Of a DNA stretch of 64,000 bases, positions 11,701 through 56,600 are shown in pieces. The stretch is taken from contig CM035353.1 of assembly GCA_020137815.1 (NCBI GenBank), forward strand, positions 5,575,597 through 5,639,596, written 5' to 3'. The notes below the pieces were generated by a model. It worked only from the letters and a program-made list of their open reading frames with translations, did no database searches and had not been told where the DNA came from. Origin of the DNA: Hormiphora californensis. Taxonomy: Eukaryota > Ctenophora > Tentaculata > Cydippida > Pleurobrachiidae. The translations under genes were made by a program, and so were the position numbers. Numbering within the stretch: position 1 is the first letter of the stretch; every line of letters starts with the position of its first letter.

Positions 11701-12158
11701 GTAGTGCTAAATGAACTGTTAGCATACCGTTCGATACCGCCCTGAGAGAGAGAAAAGGGTTATTACTTTGAAATTACAATGTACAAATCTCAACATGAAC
11801 AAGTATGTACAGTCGGACCCCGATTTAGTGGCACCCTCGGGGGAAAGGGTTTTGTCCACTAAATCGGGGTGTCCACTAAATCGGGGTCCGACTGTACCAC
11901 ACTGATCTACAATCAGCAGTATAGTACCAACTAGGTACTAACCTGTCAGAGCATTGTCCTGACCCTATTCTCATAGGATCTATGAGAATAGGGTCAGGCC
12001 AATGCTCTAACAGGTTAGTAGTTTAGAAAGTCAAAGCATTGGCAGCTGACAACTACTCACCCCAATATGCAAACAATAGAGCATATGATGCCACACACAT
12101 AGTCAATAGAAGTGTAGTGAAACTGTATCCGCATGGTACTAGTATTAGTATCTGACAT
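8708..12158 (-). CDS. Class A (rhodopsin-family) G-protein-coupled receptor, orphan, six exons
   Basis: Coding exons, in order: 12158-12061, 11741-11605, 11112-11032, 10775-10712, 9985-9891 and 9589-8708. All have GT-AG borders and compatible phases, giving about 451 residues. Seven helices are readable: TM1 (SNGML), TM2 (LSVADLL), TM3 ending FSIDR followed by M (DRM in place of DRY), TM4 (AWLYPFI), TM5 in the last exon, TM6 (FYILCLLP, no CWxP Trp) and TM7 NPFIYYF. ICL3 is long, about 140 residues and rich in Ser/Lys/Arg. The Cys at the start of TM3 and the ECL2 Cys are both absent, so the usual disulfide is missing. The N terminus is very short. One base too many between TM6 and TM7 (near 8,928) puts a TAA in frame. 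The ligand is unknown; a peptide or amine receptor is only a guess. Confidence 0.85.
10186..10675. mobile_element. Palindromic element in a GPCR intron, split by a 152-bp MITE
   Basis: Arms of about 155-165 bp (10,186-10,345 and 10,510-10,675) are near-perfect inverted copies, for example GAAAGAATTGTTTCGACGCA. Each arm holds an inner hairpin CAGCAGGCGTTCA...TGAACGCCTGCTG. A diverged relative of the hairpin and its flank is at 53,935-54,000 in the first AspRS intron. The centre is occupied by the separate MITE at 10,355-10,506. Confidence 0.7.
10355..10506. mobile_element. 152-bp MITE (TA target, TIR AAGTCGGATTTTTTGAAGTT)
   Basis: Inverted ends AAGTCGGATTTTTTGAAGTT with GTCACCCC; TA on each side (10,353-10,354 and 10,507-10,508). 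The interior includes CATGTGATGTGACGCGCAAA and TTCCGCGCACGAGA. The element at 47,322-47,473 has the same length and matching interior blocks with diverged ends. A lone end is at 50,989-51,018. Confidence 0.75.
10852..10997. repeat. Near-perfect 146-bp palindrome with AAGCTTTTATAAA repeats
   Basis: The stretch reads outward from about 10,924 as an almost exact inverted repeat: GTGTCAATAG and CTCAATCAATTAACCAACTA at the left, their complements at the right. The centre consists of repeated AAAGCTTTTATAAA blocks. It lies in the GPCR intron between the ECL1 and TM3 exons. It is probably a MITE without spacer. Confidence 0.8.
11810..11894. mobile_element. 85-bp pogo/Tigger-like palindromic MITE
   Basis: CAGTCGGACCCCGATTTAG begins the element and its inverse ends it. 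TA flanks are at 11,808-11,809 and 11,895-11,896. The centre contains GGCACCCTCGGGGGAAAGGG and a second inverted CCACTAAATCGGGGTG block, so it is almost all terminal sequence. It lies in the first intron of the GPCR gene. Confidence 0.75.
11939..12016. repeat. Palindromic short element
   Basis: CTAACCTGTCAGAGCATTG and ACCCTATTCTCAT are mirrored after a 5-base centre (GATCT) by ATGAGAATAGGGT and CAATGCTCTAACAGGTTAG. The same words (AATGCTCTGAC, TCAGGCCAATGCTCTGA) occur at 8,627-8,705. It lies in the first GPCR intron. Confidence 0.7.
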
Positions 12159-12868
12159 ATGGCAGCTAGCCGCTAGGAATATAATATAATATCAAGATAT
12201 AAGTTGAGAGGTTTTGAAGGGAGGGCAGGGGAAGAATCAAGTACAGCATGGGTTGGAGATACTGGGGAAGTGAGTTCGGTTCTGGAGAAATTGAATTTAA
12301 GGTTGATACCGCGTTATTTTATTTAGCTGGTGGTTAATGAGTTTATCTCGATATGTTTGTCTGACAAGATTATGATTAATGAGATTCTAGGAAGTGTAGG
12401 AGGTTGTGGTTGGCCGAGAGACACGAGATATATCTAGAAACCATGGTTTGATAGTTATAAATTAGAAAACCCTAATTAGTGGAGGGGTGAATACCACTTA
12501 TTTGGCCATATTAGGACGACATTAACCACATTGATAAACAAACCCCTCCCTTCGAACGAATTCGATCATGTTAAAAATATCCACGCAGACATGACGAAGA
12601 ACTAAATGGTGATAAACTGAACTCACTTCCCCCTACCTGTTATCCAAACTTGGGAATAAAGAAAACAAAATAATCTAAAAGGTGTTTTACTCTACAATCT
12701 TTTATTTACAAAATGCTGTACATATCACACACATTTACATCTTCGGAAGCATCTCATAAAGATACAAGGTGCATACACCATGGAGCAAGGTGCATGGAGG
12801 AAAACTCTCATTATTCTCATTCGAGGATAATAATCATAGTCTTGTGCGGATCTCCTAGATCTCAGGGG
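12159..12868. other. Intergenic region between GPCR start and dynein stop
   Basis: No gene seen. It contains the upstream region of the GPCR (minus strand) and the dynein 3' UTR. TTTATT at 12,701-12,706 reads AATAAA on the minus strand, about 163 bases past the dynein stop. Confidence 0.5.
12701..12706 (-). promoter_or_regulatory. Poly(A) signal AATAAA of the dynein heavy chain gene
   Basis: AATAAA on the minus strand, 163 bases downstream of the stop codon at 12,869. It is the first canonical hexamer after the stop in an A/T-rich context. Confidence 0.6.
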
Positions 12869-42347
<29,479 letters not shown>

Positions 42348-42629
42348 TCTGGATCGTCACATACTGTCTATATATGAAGGATAAAAAGAAGTTAATATTT
42401 TGGAAACTGATTAAATCTTTCTAAAGAGGAAAAAAGATCAAGTTTATTAAAAACAGATAAAATTTCAACGGCTTTACAATTGCTTTTTACAGTTTATTTA
42501 CACAAATTGCTGATTTCACGCACACTGATTGTAGTTTATTGTTACTCAGTCTTTGAACAAATATACTCTCCTGAAGAGCTCTAATCACACCGACACAACT
42601 ACAAAACAAATATAGTGCTACTATCCTGT
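42348..42629 (-). promoter_or_regulatory. Dynein upstream region and LRRC74 3' UTR
   Basis: Only 282 bp separate the LRRC74 stop from the dynein start, both on the minus strand. TTTATT at 42,493-42,498 and 42,535-42,540 gives AATAAA on the minus strand, fitting LRRC74 polyadenylation. The dynein promoter must lie here or inside the LRRC74 gene. I see no clear RFX X-box. Confidence 0.5.
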
Positions 42630-44042
42630 TCATCCTGCAACATTACTATTATACCTCACCACACACTCATCCAACCACTTGGTCTGCTCCGTTTCAAGGA
42701 GGGCGGTATAGTTGACTGATCCCTTGTTCTCCCCGTCCATCTGGTCTATCAGCATCTCCATGTTGGTCTTGTCAAATGGAAGGTGGGCCTGCTGGAAGGC
42801 ATCGAACAACACCTCCTTGCTTACCTCCATACTTTCCTCTTCGTCAAATCGTTTGAACACTTCCACCAGCTCAAAGTGCTTATTATGCTCCAGCCATTCT
42901 TTAAGAGTGGCTATGGGGTTAGGCTTCTTTCTTCCCTCTAAGTATGGCTGGTGGGTGACTTTTAGGTTCTCCAGTGTCGTCTTGGTTTCCTTTAGCGTAT
43001 TCCAGAGGTCCTCGTCGACTCTGACATTTGAAATGTCAACGTGCTCAATAACCGTGCTACTGTTTTTACCGAAACTCTCCAATATTTGACATGCCCCAGC
43101 CGGGGTTATGGGATTAAATCCCACGTTAAAATGCTTCAAGCCCTCATTCCCCTCGACGCCCTTGGCAAGATACTTTGCACCTTCAGCTGTTATCCGATTA
43201 TTGCTGATGTCTAACCACTGAATGATAGTGTTGTTTCGGAGTGCCTCGCCCAATGCCACTGCACCTTCATCGCCAAAACCGTTCCATGCGAGGTTTAGTT
43301 GCTTCAGCATGACGTTGTTTTTCAATCCATGGGCAACAGCGATTGCACCACGTCTTCTCAGGTTGTTCCATGACACATTAAGGAATTCCAGACTCTCGTT
43401 AGCCCCGATGGCAGGTCCTAGCAATTGTCCTCCCTTCTCCCCGATACAATTCTTACTGAGATCAAAGTGGGTCAACCGAAAGTCCTTCATAACATCCGTG
43501 AAATGTTCAATGTCCTTGTCTGAAAAGCTGTTGCCGGAGAGAAACACTTCCTTGAGATTTACATTTGAATGCAGCATATCACCAAGAGATTTAGCACCTG
43601 CAGTACCGAGCTTGTTTTCTCCCAAATCAAGAGTTGTGATGTAGCAGTTCTCACGTAGCATGTTAGCAATGTATTGTCCACCCTCGGCTTCTAACGCATT
43701 GTCGGAAAGGTTCAACTTTAAAACTGAGGTGTTATTGATGAGGGCTAAAGCGATGGCTTTTGTACCCTTTGGACCAAGGCCATGATGTGACATCTGGATT
43801 TCTGAAGACTGCATATTTCGCAGGAAGTAACTAACGGGTATGATCCCCATTGACTTGCATTGTGTCACATACACCTGTCGACCGGTTGTGTCATAACTGG
43901 TCTTTTCTTCTTCAATCTCAAGGTCAGTGTCATAGCCATCACTTGAAGGGGCAGGCGACCCAGAAGCAATCGGAGGAGGTTTTTCGATGGAAGATTTCGA
44001 TTCCACAGGATCGATGGTAATTGGTTCACTTACGTCTACCAT
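42630..44042 (-). CDS. LRRC74: LRRC74-type leucine-rich-repeat protein with EF-hand-like C terminus
   Basis: Single-exon ORF of 470 codons starting MVDVSEPITIDP. Residues about 1-55 are acidic and Ser/Pro-rich. Residues about 80-350 are ribonuclease-inhibitor-type LRRs of about 28 residues (LKLNLSDNALEAEGGQYIA, LDLGENKLGTAGAKSL, LNVSWNNLRRRGAIAVAHGL, LNLAWNGFGDEGAVALGEAL, LDISNNRITAEGAKYLAKGV). The C terminus has two EF-hand-like segments (VFKRFDEEESMEVSKEVL and IDQMDGENKGSVNYTALL), the second closer to canonical. This domain order and length match the LRRC74A/B family, whose molecular role is poorly known. It lies head-to-tail with the ciliary dynein and divergent from GPR107/108. No intron, unlike most neighbours. 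Confidence 0.88.
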   Translation of the reverse strand: MVDVSEPITIDPVESKSSIEKPPPIASGSPAPSSDGYDTDLEIEEEKTSYDTTGRQVYVTQCKSMGIIPVSYFLRNMQSSEIQMSHHGLGPKGTKAIALALINNTSVLKLNLSDNALEAEGGQYIANMLRENCYITTLDLGENKLGTAGAKSLGDMLHSNVNLKEVFLSGNSFSDKDIEHFTDVMKDFRLTHFDLSKNCIGEKGGQLLGPAIGANESLEFLNVSWNNLRRRGAIAVAHGLKNNVMLKQLNLAWNGFGDEGAVALGEALRNNTIIQWLDISNNRITAEGAKYLAKGVEGNEGLKHFNVGFNPITPAGACQILESFGKNSSTVIEHVDISNVRVDEDLWNTLKETKTTLENLKVTHQPYLEGRKKPNPIATLKEWLEHNKHFELVEVFKRFDEEESMEVSKEVLFDAFQQAHLPFDKTNMEMLIDQMDGENKGSVNYTALLETEQTKWLDECVVRYNSNVAG

Positions 44043-44741
44043 CTAAAACACATATAAAATTGTTAATTAAAGTTGATCTATTGACTATTTCTCACTCATG
44101 ATCTGTACATGTTTGTCCTGAAGACTGAAAATTTCTTATTTTGCCTTCGCTGCAAACAGCGCGAGCAATGGGCGACTGGCCCCAACCCATATGCAGTGTG
44201 CACTGTGCATCAGTGGCCATTATCGACACACCGAGTACTGAAAAAAAATCATGGCTGGCCGGACGTGATAAAAATTCAAATTTCAAAATGGAGGAAAGAA
44301 AGGAACACGACGAACACAAATTTCAAAATTCAAAACTCAATTTTTTTTGAGTGCGCGAAAAACTTTTTATTTTCAAAATCTGGATTTCTTATTACGCGCA
44401 AAACCAAAATTTACGCCGCGCACGCGCGCTTGGTTAAGTTTTTGCAAAATGCCGAGCTCGAAATTGAAAATTTTTAAAAGTTTAAAAAAGGTTTCGGTTC
44501 TCGTTTTTTTTAGCTGTTTTCACACCCCCTGACCGTGGCTATTGACCCTGCTAATAGCCCCGAACACACAGGGAAACGCTAGGCCTGAGGCTTTTCTCCA
44601 ACGACCAGCGAGAAGCGTTATCCTTGCCCCTTGGCGATGGAGAAGGCGACAAAAGGCCTCCAGGCCATATTAAATTTTACGTAGATACACAGTGACTGTT
44701 GATTGGAGCTCATGTTACTAAAATTTCCGTTCTAGAAACTC
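44043..44741. promoter_or_regulatory. Shared divergent promoter region LRRC74 / GPR107-108
   Basis: 699 bp between the divergent start codons. No coding sequence is supported. The stretch is A/T-rich in the middle (44,330-44,520) with a CG-containing patch CGCGCACGCGCGC near 44,420. There is no TATA element at a convincing distance. Both transcription starts probably lie here. Confidence 0.45.
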
Positions 44742-51987
<7,246 letters not shown>

Positions 51988-52004
51988 GGTGTTCAGGATC
52001 TGTG

Positions 52005-52010
52005 AATAAA
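52005..52010 (+). promoter_or_regulatory. Poly(A) signal AATAAA of GPR107/108
   Basis: AATAAA 18 bases after the stop codon of exon 14 (51,985-51,987). This supports 51,913-51,987 as the true terminal exon. Confidence 0.65.
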
Positions 52011-52598
52011 GACATAATGGGTTGGTCAATGCAGTAGGCCTTATTACAAAGCTGGTCCGGGTAGAATTGTGTCCATTCCTAGACTTTCTGATTTTTCATT
52101 TCTCTCTGTTGTTTTCCAGTGTGAAAGTTTGTTATTGATTATCTGAACAACTGGCACGGATTTTTTGCTGAATGTTAGCTGTAAAATTTGTACCTTTGCG
52201 TTAAATATTCTAAAAACAGATTTTACCTGTTGCATATTTTGGGTTAAAAATTTGCTGTAAAAAGGATAACATGAGATCATTATCTATAACTTCTCGAGTG
52301 GACGAGTTGTCTATTCTGTTTGTTTATTTGTAGTGAAAGACCGATATTTAAAATCTTGTGTGTTCCAGCTTGTAATTGTCCAACATAGAGTTTTCCTGTA
52401 TCCCATCATATCCCACCCTGAGTAGGACTGTTACTGCATTTTATTACATGTCTCTCTTTAATCCTGAATTCCACCATTCACCATGCCCCTAAAATTTACC
52501 GTCCTCTCCGCCCAATATAGGATATATATATCAATCCTGACCGTTACTTTATATCTCCCATGACTCCCCCCTCACACCCCCCCCCCCTATTTAGCACA
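52011..52598. other. Intergenic region, no gene seen
   Basis: Between GPR107/108 and the small ORF at 52,599. A/T-rich, without recognisable coding or repeat structure; a C run lies at 52,577-52,588. Confidence 0.45.
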
Positions 52599-52787
52599 AT
52601 GTCAGATGATAATGGTAGCACAACAGGCAGTGTAGCGGACATCCCTGAGGCAGGAACTCCCCCTACACCGACACTGAAGGAACGTCTCATGCCAGCTAAT
52701 CCCATTGGGTTTACTATCTCTGTCGTGGTATCACTCGTGGCCATTCTCGGATTTATCTTTGGTCTTCCGTGTCCTGATACCGAATAG
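52599..52787 (+). CDS. Small single-pass membrane protein candidate, 62 residues
   Basis: ATG at 52,599 opens a short hydrophilic N terminus rich in Ser, Thr, Pro and acidic residues (MSDDNGSTTGS, PEAGTPPTPTLKERL). One strong membrane helix follows (IGFTISVVVSLVAILGFIFG), then LPCPDTE and stop. An in-frame ATG at 52,560 would add 13 Pro-rich residues. The layout resembles the N terminus of type II membrane proteins such as FAM234, but no downstream exon was found. It could be a true micro-protein, a first exon with a missed donor, or chance. Function unknown. Confidence 0.4.
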   Translation: MSDDNGSTTGSVADIPEAGTPPTPTLKERLMPANPIGFTISVVVSLVAILGFIFGLPCPDTE

Positions 52788-53054
52788 AGGGGCTGTTGGG
52801 CTACTGAGTCGAGATTAGAGGGGTTGTTCTGATCAGAGGGGACTCAAGAAAGTCAGAAGTCGCTGTGTACATATTATATTTTATCGCTCAATAATGCTAT
52901 CACATGAGTTTAACTGTTTTTAACCAGAAGAGACCTTATTGTTTTGACTTGGCTGTCATTTATCTGTATATTGTGCCGTTTATTATAAAACTTTTTTAAC
53001 AAAACATCCGTGTCTTATGACTTCCGGTCCGAGGGTCTTAATGTGGGCGAGTAT

Positions 53055-53066
53055 ACTCTCTCTCTA

Positions 53067-53098
<32 letters not shown>

Positions 53099-53109
53099 TA
53101 TCTTTCGCA

Positions 53110-53152
<43 letters not shown>

Positions 53153-53165
53153 CTATCTATCTTTC
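53055..53165. repeat. CT/CTAT microsatellite
   Basis: (TCTC)n with TATC interruptions over about 110 bp. Confidence 0.9.
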
Positions 53166-53403
53166 ACATTTTCTCTCTCTTCCTCCATTACTAAACCGAG
53201 CACCATTGTCTTTTTAGAGCGAGTAAACAAGTGAGAATAATGGCAGTTGAATGTTAGCGTCTCTTCTTTGCCGACGTCTTGTCCCTGCTACTCTGAAACT
53301 AGTGAATCACCACCACCCAGTATTTTGTAAGTCACTACTTTGTCCTCACATTTTGTAAGTCACAACGTTCTCTATACTCCTCATTCGAAGCAGCTGGTGT
53401 TCT

Positions 53404-53475
53404 GTTGAGGGGGTGATCCCTGTAGTGATCTCACGTGGTTCGAAGTTTGGCATAGTCAGGGATCACCTCCTCAAC
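53404..53475. repeat. Hairpin with 19-bp stem upstream of AspRS
   Basis: GTTGAGGGGGTGATCCCTG at 53,404-53,422 pairs with CAGGGATCACCTCCTCAAC at 53,457-53,475 (one mismatch) around a 34-base loop. Position is 190-265 bases before the AspRS start codon. It may be a tiny MITE or a transcript structure. Confidence 0.6.
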
Positions 53476-53668
53476 ATGTCTCTACCACGGACGGTGCCAT
53501 CAGCCCTATACAGCTGATCCAGAGGCTGGTGTTCTCTTGGCTTTGAATATAATGATCTAGCAATTCCAGATCTGTACTAGCTTGTCTTCTCTCTTTGTTT
53601 TGCTAAACTTACAATCACTTTTCAATCACGACCCGTTCTTTTTAATTATTAAACTCTCAGCAAGGGCC

Positions 53669-56600
53669 ATGACCAGTGAAGGAACCGATCCACCCATCAG
53701 CAAGAGTGCCGCCAAGAAACTTGCCGCTAAACAAGCGAAGGAAGCAAAGAAGGCTGAAGTGCAGGCCAGGTACAAAACAATTGTGTTACAGTGGTCATCC
53801 GACATAATTGTCACAGCTCGACAAGAAATTCGACCTGAAATCCGACGTAGAATGCGCCGTGCATTCGTAGTGAGAGAGACATAAAGACTAACGAGAGAGA
53901 AGAATTGAAGCGTGACAGCATTTGGTCGACTTTCAACAGGCGTTCATAACTGAACGCCTGCTAAGTTGAAGAACCAACCAAACTTTTCTCGTCGAATTCC
54001 ACGTCGAAGTTCACGTCGAGATATGGCAATTATGTCGGATGACCACTAATATCTCTAATAGTATATCGAACCTATTCAGCGTGTGACATGTGTATAGAAA
54101 GTAACCCTAACAACATCTAGTGGATATATATAAACATTGTCTCGTTCCTTCTCAGGCTGAAGGCAGAAGCAGATGCCCGAGATGTTGACGACTACAGTAA
54201 GGATAAATACGGGAAACAACCCATCTGTACAAGTAGTGAGAAAACGGGACGAAAATGGGTCGAGGTACATGTTGTTTGTTTTCTGAACTTGACCAAATTT
54301 TATTGGACATTAAATGGGTTCTTCTACAATAAAACCCGTCTGCTCATTTTGTACAGCTGGAAGGAGAAACCTAAACTTCCTCATTAGTTGGGATTTATTA
54401 CAAAGTCACCCATTTACGTTGTAAAAGGGGCACTCGTACCATCTACGGAAGGGTAATTTCGTTACCAAGGTATTTTATAAAATGCCCTACTGGTAGAGGA
54501 TCTACCTCTGCGGAACATTTGTCTGCTGTAATCAATTGTGTTTTATTTTCAGGTAGAGGATCTAGATACGTCCATGGCAGGGGAGGAGGTGCTAGTAAGG
54601 GGCAGGGTCCACCTTAGTCGTGTAACAGGGAAACAGTGCTTCCTGAAACTCAGACATCGTTATTACTCAGTACAGGTTAGTGGCTAGTGCTTCCTCAGAC
54701 ATCGTTACTATTCTGTACAGGTAAGAGAAACACTTTCACGACGGGGTGTTGAGGTTTCCCTCGGTTTGGTTATTTCATCCGTGAGCTTTCAGCTTGCACA
54801 GAGGGGTAATTTCATTACCAATCCCTTGGTAACGAAACTAACTAAAGTGTGCCCTACTAAGTACTATCAATATAGACCAGTCATATGATGTCGGTTTTGG
54901 ACCAAAAAAAACATAATTGATCTAAATGTGATTCCACTTCTAGGGCACTCCAATAGGTCCCTAGAACCACCAAAAAAATTTGTCACTCTTCATCAAATGA
55001 ATAAATTCGGTTTTTGGGCCACGCCCTTTTACCTGTATTTTCAGTCATGTGGTCAAAACTATAAACCATCTTAGGAAACGAGTAGAGAAGAAATTAAGGG
55101 CACTAAAGTGTGTAGCGTCCTCGCATTAGTGGGGGTAGGTGCCGGAATTAAGTCCCTATCTCATCTGGTTAATTAGATAATTGGATAATTAGGTATGCGC
55201 ATAACCATTTTTTGGCTATATGGCTATAGCCACTTAGGAATGGTTTAGAGACTTTTCACTGGTGCCATTTTGTAGGCAATGGCCAAGTTATGGGGGGTCG
55301 ACGTCGGACTTTTAAGCTCTATCTCCAACCGTTTAGCCGTTATTTCGATTCAAAGGTGCTGAAAATGAGCAAAAATCGGGCTTTTTACCGTTTTTTGCTC
55401 ATTTTCAGCACCTTAAAAGCCAAATAACGGCTAAATGGTTGGAGATAGAGCTTAAAAGTCCGACATCGACCCCCCATAACTTGGCCATTGCCTGCAAAAT
55501 GGCACCAGTGAAAAGTCTCTAAACCATTCCTAAGTGGCTATAGCCATATAGCCAAAAAATGGTTATGCGCATACCTAATTATCCAATTATCTAATTAACC
55601 AGATGAGATAGAGACTTAATTCCGGCACCTACCCCCACTAATGCGAGGACGCTACACACTTTGGTGCCCTTAATTTCTTCTCTACTCGTTTCCTAAGATG
55701 GTTTATAGTTTTGACCACATGACTGAAAATACAGGTAAAAGGGCGTGGCCCAAAAACCGAATTTATTCATTTGATGAAGAGTGACAAATTTTTTTGGTGG
55801 TTCTAGGGACCTATTGGAGTGCCCTAGAAGTGGAATCACATTTAGATCAATTATGTTCCCTATCATGCATCATATGACTGGTCTAATAAACTACAGTCTA
55901 CAATTTGTTTTTCCGGCAAACAGCAGATATAATCAAATGTACATTGTACCCTGTCAGATAGTGTACGCAGTTGATGAAAAGATCAGTAAACAGATGATAA
56001 AGTATGTTGGTGGGTGCCCTAAAGAGAGCATTGTCGATGTTCAGGGTGTGGTGGTGAAGGCAGATGTGCCCATTGAGAGTTGCAGCCAGAAAAACCTCGA
56101 GTTACAAGGTTCGTTGGCAGGAAATACTGGTCCCTGATTGGCTGATAACCAGTCACGTGACCTAAATAACGAGTTCTGATTAGTTGTTTACTTGTGTCGG
56201 TCGGTTCCTGTTCGTTGGGGATTAGTTAAATTTAATTTCTCGGTACATGCTCAATCCAATTTTTGGCAAAGGTTGGTGCATGAAGTATGAACACGTGTAA
56301 TTCCTTGTAAACATAGCTTCTACTCCCCGGCAACCCCCCCCCCCCCCCCCCCCCCCCCCAGGTATGACGTTCCACGTAGTGTCTGAGTCGGAGCCCCAAC
56401 TGCCCCTACAGATTGATGATGCCAGCCGACCAGTTGGAACAGAGGGAGCAGGACCGATTGTTAATCAGGACACTCGGCTGAATAACAGGATTCTTGGTTA
56501 GTAGCCGTTGTTATCACTGGGTTTGCTTGATCATAATTTGGACCCGATTTGGATAGCTCGAATAATTATTTGGCTAAATTAACCTGGTTATTTAGCTCAG

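Larger units (their letters stand above)
52788..53668. other. Intergenic region upstream of AspRS with CT microsatellite and hairpin
   Basis: Includes the (TC)n/(TATC)n stretch 53,055-53,165 and the hairpin 53,404-53,475. The AspRS promoter and 5' UTR must lie in the last few hundred bases. No gene recognised otherwise. Confidence 0.5.
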
